A DNA stretch of 13,633 nucleotides, taken from assembly GCA_049317545.1 (NCBI GenBank), contig JBMOIB010000081.1:1-13633 (forward strand), given 5' to 3'. The notes under the pieces are model-generated. The model did not search any database. It was not told the DNA's origin and saw nothing but the letters and a program-made list of their open reading frames with translations. Both the position numbers and the translations under genes were made by a program. Origin of the DNA: REEB506 sp049317545. GTDB taxonomy: Bacteria > Pseudomonadota > Alphaproteobacteria > Caulobacterales > Aquidulcibacteraceae. Shown piece after piece: positions 7,102 through 13,633 of this stretch (positions are counted from its first letter, which is position 1; each line of letters starts with the position of its first letter).

Positions 7102-9414
7102 ATGTTCTTGCAACGGTTTAGGTTCGCCCTTGCGGCGTCGACGATCCTCGCGCCAATGCCGGCGCTTGCCCAGGAAAGCAAAGCGGCGAGCGCAACGCAG
7201 ACCCAAGTCGGTGAAAAGAGCGAAATCGTCGTTACTGCGCGGCGGCGCGAAGAGCGGCTGATCGATGTGCCTGCTTCGGTGTCGGCGCTCAGCGCGACGG
7301 CTCTGGATCGTGCGCGGGTCCAGACCGTCACCGACATAGGCGCGATCGTCCCCAACATCCAGATCAACGAGACGATCGGCAATACGTTCGGGCCGCTGAT
7401 CAGCTTGCGAGGCCTCTCGCCATCCGCCGACACCAGTTTGGCGCGTGACCAGCCGGTTGGCCTTTACGTTGATGGCGTCGCGATCGGTAAGTCGACCGGC
7501 GCCGCGTTTGATACGATCGACCTGGAGCGGGTTGAGGTGCTGCGCGGCCCGCAGGGCACCCTCTATGGCCGGAACTCGATCGGCGGGGCTGTGAACCTCG
7601 TCACGAAACCTCCGAGCGGCGAGTTCGGAGCGCAACTCGAGGCCGTGACCGGAAGCTTTGGCAAGGTCGATGCGAGCGCAATCGTGGACCTCCCCGAAGT
7701 GTCCGGCTTCAGCATGAAAGTCGCAGCCACGCATCGCAAGAGCGATGGTTACTATTTCAACTCTGCGACAAACCGCGGTTTCGGAGAGCAGGAATTGTCG
7801 GCTGGACGCGCCGATGTCATGTGGGCTCCGTCCGACACGTTCAAGGCGCGTTACAGTTTCGACCTCACCGACAGTACAGGGACGCCCGCGCAACTTGTGA
7901 CGACCGCGGTGACGGGATCGGGAGGCACCGCATTCGTCAACGGGCTGGTCGCCCCCTTCGTCGTGTCGCGCAGAACCAAGACGACCGGGTCGCAAAGCGC
8001 GCTGAACAGCGACTTCAGGGTCAACGGCCATGCTCTGACGCTCGAATGGGAGCCTGGGCTTGGCGACATGACCGTCAAGTCAATTTCGGCTTGGCGCAGC
8101 GCAAAAACGAGATCATCCAGCGACTTCGACGGCAGCCCGCTTGATCTGTTTCGTTTCACTCTGAACAACAACTACCAGCAATTTACCCAGGAATTGCAGG
8201 CGACAGGGACGGCCGGCTCTGTCCAGTACACCGCCGGTTTGTTCTATCTTGATGACTCCTATGACGTCTTCAATCCGAGATGGAACTTCCAATTCGGGGG
8301 CAACTCAGCTTTTGACATCTCGGAGCGCGGCGGCGATTCGAATGCCTATGCGGCGTATGGCCAATTGGAATGGACGCCGAAGTCACTCAAGGATCGTCTC
8401 ACTGTCGGTCTAGGAGCCCGGTATTCGAAGGAAGAAAAGGCCGCCTACGAGTTGCTTCTGGCGAACACGACGTACCGCACCGCGCCGGCATCGGCTGGTT
8501 CTGGAGTGTTCCGGCGAGATGCGAGCGGCAACCCAGTGACGCGCAGCGGCCAGCCAGCCGCCGGCGCGAGGCCCGGCGCCGGTGGGATCGGCTACAAAGA
8601 CCTTTTCCCTCTGACGAATTCAGACACATGGAAGAGCTTCACGCCGACGCTAAACGTGCTCTATCGCTTTTCGCCGGATTTCACGGTCTACGGCCGGATC
8701 GCCACGGGCTTCAAGAGCGGTGGGATCAACGATACGGCGGCAACGAACGCCGCCTTCCTGACGCCCTACAATCAGGAGGATCTCACGTCCTTTGAAGTCG
8801 GCCTGAAATATGTCAGTCCAGACCGTCGCTTGCGTCTTGATCTGGCGGCCTATGAGTCGATCTACCAGGACTTTCAGGCGGGCGTTTTCGTGCCGGCGCT
8901 GGTGACGACGAACATCGTCAACGCAGGCGAGGCGCGTTTCACTGGCGTTGAACTCGAGGGGTCTTTCCGCCTGTTCGACGGATTTAGTCTCACGTTCGGC
9001 GGCGGTGTGATTGATCCCCGGTACAAGGAGTTCGTGCTGCCGAACGGAACTGACGTTACGAACAGCTACGTCTTTCCGCGCGTTCCGAAGTCCAATTACC
9101 AATTGGGCGCATCGTACGAGAGGAGCCTCGGCTTCGGGACCTTGGAAACAAGCGTGAACTGGAGCTGGCGCGACGCCCAGTTCACCAATATCGTCAACGA
9201 TCCATTGGCGAAACTGCCCGCTTATGGGCTTTTGAACGGGCGGATCGGGCTTACGGGCATCAAGGTCGGCGGCAGCACGCTTGAAGTGTCGGTCTGGGGC
9301 GAAAACCTGACGGACGAGGAGTACAAAGTCGCGGCGATCAATCTTGCCGTTCTGACGCTTGCTCAGTATGGCGATCCAAGAAGCTATGGCGCAAAAGTGC
9401 GTGTCCGCTTCTAG
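7102..9414 (+). CDS. TonB-dependent outer-membrane receptor
   Basis: A 770-residue receptor, a normal length for the family. Residues 1-23 form a Sec signal peptide (basic start, hydrophobic core, cleavage near ALA/QES). A TonB-box-like EIVVTA is at 41-46. The plug domain (about 52-168) has DVPASVSALSA, LYVDGVAIG at 121-129, and VEVLRGPQGTLYGRNSIGGA at 144-163. The beta-barrel fills the rest with alternating aromatic strands and ends in the outer-membrane signature RVRF. The start has an excellent Shine-Dalgarno sequence (7093-7100). Three bases separate its stop from the next MFS gene, and together with the amidohydrolase it forms a second transcription unit. In sphingomonads many such receptors import plant or aromatic compounds rather than iron chelates, and the catabolic context suggests that here; there is no adjacent sigma/anti-sigma pair or siderophore gene. 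Confidence 0.94.
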   Translation: MFLQRFRFALAASTILAPMPALAQESKAASATQTQVGEKSEIVVTARRREERLIDVPASVSALSATALDRARVQTVTDIGAIVPNIQINETIGNTFGPLISLRGLSPSADTSLARDQPVGLYVDGVAIGKSTGAAFDTIDLERVEVLRGPQGTLYGRNSIGGAVNLVTKPPSGEFGAQLEAVTGSFGKVDASAIVDLPEVSGFSMKVAATHRKSDGYYFNSATNRGFGEQELSAGRADVMWAPSDTFKARYSFDLTDSTGTPAQLVTTAVTGSGGTAFVNGLVAPFVVSRRTKTTGSQSALNSDFRVNGHALTLEWEPGLGDMTVKSISAWRSAKTRSSSDFDGSPLDLFRFTLNNNYQQFTQELQATGTAGSVQYTAGLFYLDDSYDVFNPRWNFQFGGNSAFDISERGGDSNAYAAYGQLEWTPKSLKDRLTVGLGARYSKEEKAAYELLLANTTYRTAPASAGSGVFRRDASGNPVTRSGQPAAGARPGAGGIGYKDLFPLTNSDTWKSFTPTLNVLYRFSPDFTVYGRIATGFKSGGINDTAATNAAFLTPYNQEDLTSFEVGLKYVSPDRRLRLDLAAYESIYQDFQAGVFVPALVTTNIVNAGEARFTGVELEGSFRLFDGFSLTFGGGVIDPRYKEFVLPNGTDVTNSYVFPRVPKSNYQLGASYERSLGFGTLETSVNWSWRDAQFTNIVNDPLAKLPAYGLLNGRIGLTGIKVGGSTLEVSVWGENLTDEEYKVAAINLAVLTLAQYGDPRSYGAKVRVRF

Positions 9415-9417
9415 ACC

Positions 9418-10674
9418 ATGGCTTTGTCCGAGCCCACAAAGGGCGACCCATCGCGATCGGCATCGCGATGGGTCATTCCTTATCTTGGGACGCTCAATTG
9501 CCTGACCGCGATCGGCAATCTCGGATTGGTTTCCGTGATGCCTGCGATCGGACGGGACCTGGGGATACCTGACTTCCTCGTCGCCAGCATCTTTTCGCTG
9601 TCGGCGCTCGTTTGGGCGATAAGTTCGCCGTTTTGGGTCGCCCCAGTCTCTCGATACGGAGCCAATCTCTTTATTCGATTGGGGCTCGTCGGCTTCATCG
9701 CCTCGATGGGCGGCTGCGCGCTCGCGGTCACGCTGGGCGGCGTCGGCTGGACTGGGCCGATCGCGACTTTTGCACTTTTTCTTGTGTTGCGCTCCATTTA
9801 TGGGGCTTCGGGTTCGGCGGCCGCCACCGCAACGCAAGCCTTTGTCGCCGCAAGGACCCAAGGGCCTGAGCGAACGCTTGCTTTGACGGCGTTGTCGGGG
9901 GCGGTCAGCCTGGGCACCATTATTGGACCAGCCATCGCGCCGTTTCTCATGTTTCGGCCGATCGGATCTGTCGGCCCCATGGCCGTTTTCGCCGCCATCG
10001 GTCTCGTTGCGCTTGCAGCGTCCTATGTCTTTCTGCCCGGACCGACGGTCGCTCGCATCAACGAGGCGCCCGCATCGCATCGCTCGCTAAAATCCGTCTG
10101 GCTTAAGCCGGTGGTTGGCCGCTATCTGATGTTCGGTCTCGTCCTGTGCTCGGCGCAGGCCATGAATCTTTACACGCTTGGCTTTGTTCTGATTGACCGA
10201 AGTGGAAGCGACGTTTCCGGCGCCCAATCCTTGATTGGGGGCGCCATGATGGGGGGCGCAACCGCCGCCGTCGCGGCGCAATGGGGGCTTGGACGCTTTC
10301 TGCCGCTGACGGCGCAGCGCCTGATGCAGGCGGGGGCAGCGATCGGTCTGCTCGGAAACGCGATCGCGATCCTCATCCCGGCCTCCGCAGGCGCGGTCAT
10401 CGGGTTCATTGTCGCCAGTTTCGGCTTCGGCATGGCCCGCCCAGGCTTCACCGCCGCCGCTTCGCTTGCCGCTAACGACGCTGAGCAAGTCGCGGTCGGG
10501 TCCTCGGTCAGCCTAATCGCGGGAGCTTCGATAACGGCGCCGCCCATTGTGGCGGCTCTGGCCTATCAGTTCTGGGGCGCGGCGCCTTTTGCGATTCCGG
10601 CGGCGATGCTTCTCGCTCTCCTGGCCGGCAATTTCGCCATGCGGGGAAGCGTCATTGTTCTCAAGCAACGATAA
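9418..10674 (+). CDS. MFS transporter, drug:H+ antiporter-like
   Basis: A 418-residue inner-membrane protein with about twelve hydrophobic segments beginning at SRWVIPYLG (residue 16). Arg125 in RSIYGASGS corresponds to helix-4 motif B, and LGTIIGPAIAP (165-175) resembles antiporter motif C (GxxxGPxxG) of helix 5. The motif-A loop (SRYGANLFIR) is degenerate, lacking the usual Asp. ATG 9418 follows the receptor stop by three bases with no Shine-Dalgarno sequence of its own, so translation is probably coupled to the receptor. Codons about 10-19 lie in a perfect 13-bp hairpin (9445-9474). It is not close to the spinster-like carrier at 4301-5611. Motif C suggests export, for instance of a toxic intermediate, yet pairing with the receptor suggests uptake; the sequence does not settle this. 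Confidence 0.87.
   Translation: MALSEPTKGDPSRSASRWVIPYLGTLNCLTAIGNLGLVSVMPAIGRDLGIPDFLVASIFSLSALVWAISSPFWVAPVSRYGANLFIRLGLVGFIASMGGCALAVTLGGVGWTGPIATFALFLVLRSIYGASGSAAATATQAFVAARTQGPERTLALTALSGAVSLGTIIGPAIAPFLMFRPIGSVGPMAVFAAIGLVALAASYVFLPGPTVARINEAPASHRSLKSVWLKPVVGRYLMFGLVLCSAQAMNLYTLGFVLIDRSGSDVSGAQSLIGGAMMGGATAAVAAQWGLGRFLPLTAQRLMQAGAAIGLLGNAIAILIPASAGAVIGFIVASFGFGMARPGFTAAASLAANDAEQVAVGSSVSLIAGASITAPPIVAALAYQFWGAAPFAIPAAMLLALLAGNFAMRGSVIVLKQR
9445..9474 (+). promoter_or_regulatory. Perfect 13-bp hairpin at the receptor/MFS boundary
   Basis: GACCCATCGCGAT (9445-9457) is followed by CGGC and then its exact reverse complement ATCGCGATGGGTC (9462-9474). The structure starts 31 bases after the receptor stop codon and lies within the first twenty codons of the MFS gene. 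There is no T-run, so it is not a standard intrinsic terminator. Possible roles are protection of the receptor mRNA's 3' end, attenuation of the MFS gene, or a protein-binding palindrome (it holds TCGCGA in both arms). The repeat is directly visible; the function is inference. Confidence 0.6.
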
Positions 10675-10849
10675 AGCGTTCCCGCAAAGGGGCTTTTTCC
10701 TCGCGTTCGAGGTTCTAAACTTATGCCATGGCGCGGCTCGGCGTCGCTACTCTCGCCGGCTGCACAAGGCAATTAACGGATACGGGTTTGCTATCGAATG
10801 CGCAGGTTAGTCGCTGCGCGTGCGAGCGCGGATGTTTTGGAGGCTATTG
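10675..10849. other. Gap between MFS and amidohydrolase genes
   Basis: In this 175-base gap CCCGCAAAGGGGCTTTTT, soon after the MFS stop, offers a three-base stem and a five-T run, at best a weak terminator. No confident promoter is seen, so the amidohydrolase may be read through from the receptor unit or have its own start. Confidence 0.35.
10839..10843 (+). promoter_or_regulatory. Ribosome binding site deciding the amidohydrolase start
   Basis: GGAGG lies six bases before ATG 10850 and supports this start over the longer open frame, which reaches back to 10820 without a comparable site. Confidence 0.6.
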
Positions 10850-12043
10850 ATGGACAGCTATCTCGTCATCTCGTCGGACGGCCATGTGGGGCTGCCGCCG
10901 GAGCGTTATCGCGACTACCTTGACGCAAAGTACCGGGGCTTGTTCGACGAGACTGTGCTCGCAGACGTCAAGGCCCGGGAAGAGCATGAGAAGCGATTTC
11001 TGATCAACGACTTCAACACCAAATGGCGGGCCAGGGTCGGCGATGGCCTTGAGGGCGCTTGGGATGGCGCCATTCGGAACCGGGAACTTGACCGCGACGG
11101 AGTCGCGGCTGAGGTTCTGTTTCCTGATGGCATCACCGAACGCAATGCGCCGCCCTTTGGCGCGGATATAGGACTGCGGCCCGCGGCCAAGAACGCCGAG
11201 TTACAATGGGCAGGCGCACGCGCGCACAATCGCTGGCTTGCAGAATTCTGCAAGGACGATCCGCATCGTCGCATCGGCCTCGCCGTGATCCCGGCCCTCT
11301 ATGATGTCGACCAGACCATGAAAGAGATCGCCTGGGCGCGGGATAATGGTCTGAAGGGCGTGTTTTTTCCTGCTCTGACCGACGGCTACGACATGTACAA
11401 CCACACGAAGTACTACAAAGTGTGGGCCCAGTTGCAGGATCTCCAGATGCCCCTGCATTTCCACTCCGGCGCCTCGCCGGGCTACGACACAACTCAGCCC
11501 GGGTGGATCGGGACGTACTTGTGCGAGTTCGCGTTCTGGATGACCCGTCCGCTTTGGAGCATGATATTCGGCGGCGTCTTCGAAGAATATCCAAAACTGA
11601 AAGTCTGCTTCACCGAGGCAGGCGGGGAGTTTTGGTTTCCTTGGATGATGCGCTTGATGGATATTCGTGCATCCGCCAAGCATACGAGTGGCAAGCTTGG
11701 CGACTACAACGCCAATATGACGATGAAGCCGAGTGAATATTTCCGTCGCAATATCTGGGTTGGATGTTCGGCTCTTCCTGATGAGGAAACGACCCAGTCC
11801 TATTATGATATCGGCATCGATCGAATCATGTGGGGAACAGATTATCCGCATCCAGAGGGAACCTGGCCGAGTACGCGCGAAAAGATGGTCGTCAGCCTTG
11901 GCGGCTTGCCCTCCGATGACATCCAGAAAATGCTCGGCGGCAACGCGCTCGGGGTCTACGACATTGATGCGCAGGCGCTGTGGTCCATTTCAAAACGGAT
12001 CGGCCCGCGCCGTGAGATGTTCATCAGGCACGCCGCAGAATAA
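10850..12043 (+). CDS. Amidohydrolase_2 (ACMSD/LigY superfamily) metal-dependent enzyme
   Basis: A 397-residue TIM-barrel metalloenzyme beginning MDSYLVISSDGHVG. Expected metal and catalytic positions are visible: Asp10 and His12 in SSDGHVG (a variant of the usual HxH), His203/His205 in PLHFHSG, Glu256 in FTEAGGEFW, and Asp331 with His334 in GTDYPHPEGTWP. The C-terminal half (LGGLPSDDIQKMLGGNALGV) is the standard end of the fold. The family comprises non-oxidative decarboxylases and C-C or ester/lactone hydrolases of catabolic pathways, such as 2-amino-3-carboxymuconate semialdehyde decarboxylase, gamma-resorcylate decarboxylase and LigY. At nearly 400 residues it is longer than many ACMSD-type decarboxylases. 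It ends the second gene group 175 bases after the MFS gene, with a hairpin beyond its stop. The superfamily call is firm; decarboxylase versus hydrolase is undecided. Confidence 0.88.
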   Translation: MDSYLVISSDGHVGLPPERYRDYLDAKYRGLFDETVLADVKAREEHEKRFLINDFNTKWRARVGDGLEGAWDGAIRNRELDRDGVAAEVLFPDGITERNAPPFGADIGLRPAAKNAELQWAGARAHNRWLAEFCKDDPHRRIGLAVIPALYDVDQTMKEIAWARDNGLKGVFFPALTDGYDMYNHTKYYKVWAQLQDLQMPLHFHSGASPGYDTTQPGWIGTYLCEFAFWMTRPLWSMIFGGVFEEYPKLKVCFTEAGGEFWFPWMMRLMDIRASAKHTSGKLGDYNANMTMKPSEYFRRNIWVGCSALPDEETTQSYYDIGIDRIMWGTDYPHPEGTWPSTREKMVVSLGGLPSDDIQKMLGGNALGVYDIDAQALWSISKRIGPRREMFIRHAAE

Positions 12044-12052
12044 GCGCAATTC

Positions 12053-12084
12053 CTGGAGGGCAGTGGCGCGCCAAGGCCCTCCAG
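12053..12084 (+). terminator. Candidate terminator after the amidohydrolase
   Basis: CTGGAGGGC (12053-12061) and GCCCTCCAG (12076-12084) form a perfect 9-bp stem beginning nine bases after the stop codon. The 14-base loop contains the palindrome TGGCGCGCCA. No T-run follows, so it could be a weak or Rho-assisted terminator or an mRNA-stabilising hairpin. Confidence 0.45.
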
Positions 12085-12379
12085 AAACGCTGGTGCGCGT
12101 GCTGCGGCTGCATTCCTGCTGATCAACGCCGCCGTCGCAGCGGCGAGGCAAGCATTGCGACTTCGAACACGGCGCATGCGAGCCACTCTCCGATCCGCGT
12201 CGGGTGCGCCCGCAACACGCTAAAGCGGCCTTCACATCCGGCTTCATCCTCGAACAACTTCATCTTCCGACAGACGCGCTAACTGCGCTCGAATTCGATG
12301 CCATGGCAGACATTCTCTTCGGATCCGCCGACCCGATCCCCGACCCTCATCCAGCGCGGACTTAGATCCGGCGCTCATG
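12085..12379. other. Gene-poor stretch before the IS3 remnant
   Basis: No recognised gene lies between the amidohydrolase's hairpin and the IS remnant. One plus-strand frame is open from 12123 to the TAG at 12363-12365, about 80 codons, containing a coding-like run AKAAFTSGFILEQLHLPTDA then LTALEFDAMADILFGSADP. It lacks a start with a ribosome binding site (the first GTG is at 12204) and matches no family I know, so it may be a gene remnant or chance. Confidence 0.35.
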
Positions 12380-12775
12380 TGATCCGCTCCCTGAAAACTC
12401 CCTCGATCTGAGCTAGAGTTTTCGCCGGCATTTCCCTGGCTGGGAGGATTTGAAGGCGATGAAGGCATCGAAGTTCACGGACGCCCAGAAGGCGTTCATC
12501 ATCCGACAGGGCGAGGACGGAACGCCGGTCGAAGAGGTCTGCCGCAAGGCCGAGATCAGCCGGGCGGCCTACTAAGCGTGGAAGAAGAAGAACGCCGGCA
12601 TGATGCCCTCCGAGATGAAGCGCATGCGCGAGCTCGAGGATGAGAGCGCCCGGTTGAAAAAGGTCGTGGCCGACCTTTCGCTCGACCGCGCCCTGTTGCA
12701 GGACCTCATCAAGCGAAAGCTCTGAGACCTGCGCGCAAGCGCAAGCTGGCCGGCGAGATGATGAGCGAGTGGAAG
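12380..12775 (+). mobile_element. Truncated IS3-family insertion sequence
   Basis: The element keeps a left end beginning TGATCCGCTCCCTGAAAACT at 12380 (TGA start, as in IS3-family terminal repeats), a leader with a ribosome binding site, orfA (12459-12725) and the first codons of orfB. The orfB piece is read from about 12722 in the -1 frame relative to orfA, as expected for this family (RPARKRKLAGEMMSEWK), and stops matching near 12775, where SDR pseudogene sequence begins. The rest of orfB with its DDE catalytic residues and the right terminal repeat are missing, so it cannot transpose by itself. The exact left boundary is a judgement because no partner repeat is available. Confidence 0.7.
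12459..12725 (+). pseudogene. IS3-family transposase orfA with nonsense codon
   Basis: The 88-codon frame reads MKASKFTDAQKAFIIRQGED, then GTPVEEVCRKAEISRAAY, a TAA stop, and AWKKKNAGMMPSEMKRMREL through DLIKRKL. This is the standard IS3 OrfA: a helix-turn-helix followed by a leucine-zipper-like helix. The TAA (12573-12575) falls where intact homologues have an aromatic residue just before the WKKK segment, so one substitution has cut the protein after 38 residues. ATG 12459 has GGGAGGA at 12441-12447. With orfB also truncated, this is a dead remnant. Confidence 0.8.
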
Positions 12776-12782
12776 GGGGCGC

Positions 12783-13427
12783 AACGTCGCGCGCGCGGCG
12801 GCCCTCGACGCCGAACTCGACGGCGCCGGCTGCTGTTTTGTCGGCGATGTCAGCCGCACCGAAGATCTCCAGCGCGTCGCTGCTCAGTGCCAGGAATTCG
12901 GATGGGCCACCTGACTCGCCTTCGCCAATGCCGGTATGCTCCGCATCGGTCGGCCGTGGGAGCAGAGCCACGCCGATCGCGACCTCGTCATAGACGTCAA
13001 CGTCAAGGGGGCGCTGAACACGCAGAGCGCTTTCGCGCCGCTGCTGTTCGCGCAGGAGGCGCGCTCCGCGCTGGTTTTCACGGCGTCGCTCGCGAGCTTC
13101 AACGCCTCGCCGGGCTTCGACGCCTATGCGGCGAGCAAGCACGCCGAGCACGCGATCGCCGCCGCTTTCACACCGGAGACGCGCGCGCGTGCGCCGCACG
13201 TTCGCTCGGTGGTCCTGCTCTGCCCGGGCGCGGTGCGCACCTCGATCGTCGACGTGGACGTCGAGGGGCCGGCCGCGCGGCTGTAGGCGGCTGCCCGCCA
13301 GCGCGCGAGCGATGACGCGGCGTCCGAAGTGGTCGCGACCGCCGCCTACGACGTGATCGCCGAGGGCTGGGATCTCATTCTTCTGGACGCCCCCGTGATG
13401 CGCGCGATTTCGGCGCGCGCGTTCTGA
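12783..13427 (+). pseudogene. SDR-family dehydrogenase pseudogene
   Basis: A single frame from 12783 to a TGA at 13425-13427 reads as a classical SDR interrupted by two stops. It opens within the coenzyme domain (AALDAELDGAGCCFVGDVSR), reaches FGWAT then TGA at 12912-12914, continues LAFANAGMLRIG (the NAG motif), DVNVKGALNTQ, LVFTASLASFNASPGFDAYA (catalytic Ser and Tyr) and ASKHA (Lys), and meets TAG at 13284-13286 after GPAARL. A final segment AAYDVIAEGWDLILL looks like the SDR C-terminus. The N-terminal TGxxxGxG motif is gone, removed at the junction with the IS3 remnant. The region is very G+C-rich (46 of 60 in the line at 13141), unlike the core. An intact fragment (12936-13286) could be translated but would lack the cofactor site. 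Confidence 0.75.
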
Positions 13428-13469
13428 GCGAGGGCGAACTCGCCTAGATGCGCGGTTCCCAGCGCCCGT

Positions 13470-13633
13470 TCAGCCCGGGGGTCGCCGCCCGGCCCACGGA
13501 GCGGCGCGTTCGATCTCCCCGGCAAGCCGGAGCAGCATGTCCTCCGCGCCATAGGCCGCCGAAACCATCACGCCGATCGGCAATCCGTCTTCGGACTGGT
13601 GGAGCGGGAGCGACATGCTGGGCTGGCCCGTCG
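13470..13633 (-). CDS. Amidase C-terminus (partial, runs off the right edge)
   Basis: On the minus strand the sequence enters as TGQPSMSLPLHQSEDGLPIG, then VMVSAAYGAEDMLLRLAGEI and ERAAPWAGRRPPG, ending at TGA (13472-13470). This is the canonical C-terminus of amidase-signature-family hydrolases. The catalytic Ser-cisSer-Lys region lies outside the window, so integrity cannot be judged. It is convergent with the SDR pseudogene, 42 bases apart. A related fragment lies at 1-67. The substrate amide is unknown. Confidence 0.8.
   Translation of the reverse strand, partial: TGQPSMSLPLHQSEDGLPIGVMVSAAYGAEDMLLRLAGEIERAAPWAGRRPPG

Noticed and set aside
8650..10080. Minus-strand 476-codon open frame opposite the receptor and MFS genes
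   Set aside because: Its translation is rich in Arg, Asp and Gly without any domain; the plus-strand receptor and MFS motifs explain the region fully.
10219..10245. Hairpin inside the second MFS gene (CCCAATC/GATTGGG extended by GGCGCC arms)
   Set aside because: It lies deep within a membrane-helix coding region, has a two-base bulge, and is readily explained by Gly/Ala codon repetition.
1..13633. Composite transposon bounded by the two amidase copies
   Set aside because: The copies are only about 78% identical over 67 bases, carry no transposase, and amidases are not mobile-element ends.
12380..13633. Functional IS3 element able to mobilise the cluster
   Set aside because: orfA has a stop codon, orfB and the right terminal repeat are missing, and no second IS copy lies on the left side.

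Overview
The window looks like an accessory catabolic region of an alphaproteobacterium, most plausibly a sphingomonad-type aerobic degrader. This rests on the gene content: a TonB-dependent receptor next to an MFS carrier, a spinster-type MFS carrier, a Rieske oxygenase resembling KshA, SDR and zinc-free MDR oxidoreductases, and an amidohydrolase of the ACMSD superfamily. The genus cannot be fixed from sequence reading alone. I saw no tRNA, rRNA, CRISPR array, riboswitch or replication origin.

Layout. Positions 1-288 are debris on the minus strand: a short C-terminal amidase piece (1-67) abuts the 5' end of an alkyl/aryl-sulfatase gene (64-288). The intact core runs from 538 to 12043. A LysR-type regulator (538-1443) is followed on the same strand by a KshA-like Rieske oxygenase (1563-2564), an acetoacetate-decarboxylase-family enzyme (2639-3427), an SDR dehydrogenase (3438-4307) and a spinster-like MFS transporter (4301-5611). 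These last four are tightly spaced and look like one operon. A prostaglandin-reductase/CurA-type NADP-dependent reductase (5701-6708) is on the minus strand, convergent with the first operon and divergent from a second plus-strand group: TonB-dependent receptor (7102-9414), MFS transporter (9418-10674) and amidohydrolase (10850-12043). After a 336-base stretch with no recognisable gene comes more debris: a truncated IS3-family element with a nonsense-mutated orfA (about 12380-12775), an SDR pseudogene with two in-frame stops (about 12783-13427), and the C-terminal end of a second, related amidase (13470-13633, minus strand).

How the genes may work together (inference). The receptor would bring a scarce or hydrophobic molecule across the outer membrane and the MFS proteins would move substrate or products across the inner membrane. 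The Rieske oxygenase would hydroxylate it, with the SDR and MDR enzymes adjusting carbonyl and double-bond oxidation state. The Schiff-base (ADC-type) and metal-dependent (amidohydrolase) enzymes would cleave C-C or ester/lactone bonds. A steroid, terpenoid or similar polycyclic compound would fit the KshA-like oxygenase, but the substrate cannot be read from the sequence. No ferredoxin or ferredoxin reductase for the oxygenase and no CoA ligase or thiolase is present, so this is at most an upper pathway.

The flanking debris is much richer in G+C in sampled 60-base lines (about 70-80%) than sampled lines in the core and just inside its left edge (about 47-53%). This supports a core of separate origin set among broken remnants. 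The most distinctive non-coding signal is a perfect 13-bp inverted repeat with a 4-base loop (9445-9474) at the start of the second MFS gene, just after the receptor's stop codon.
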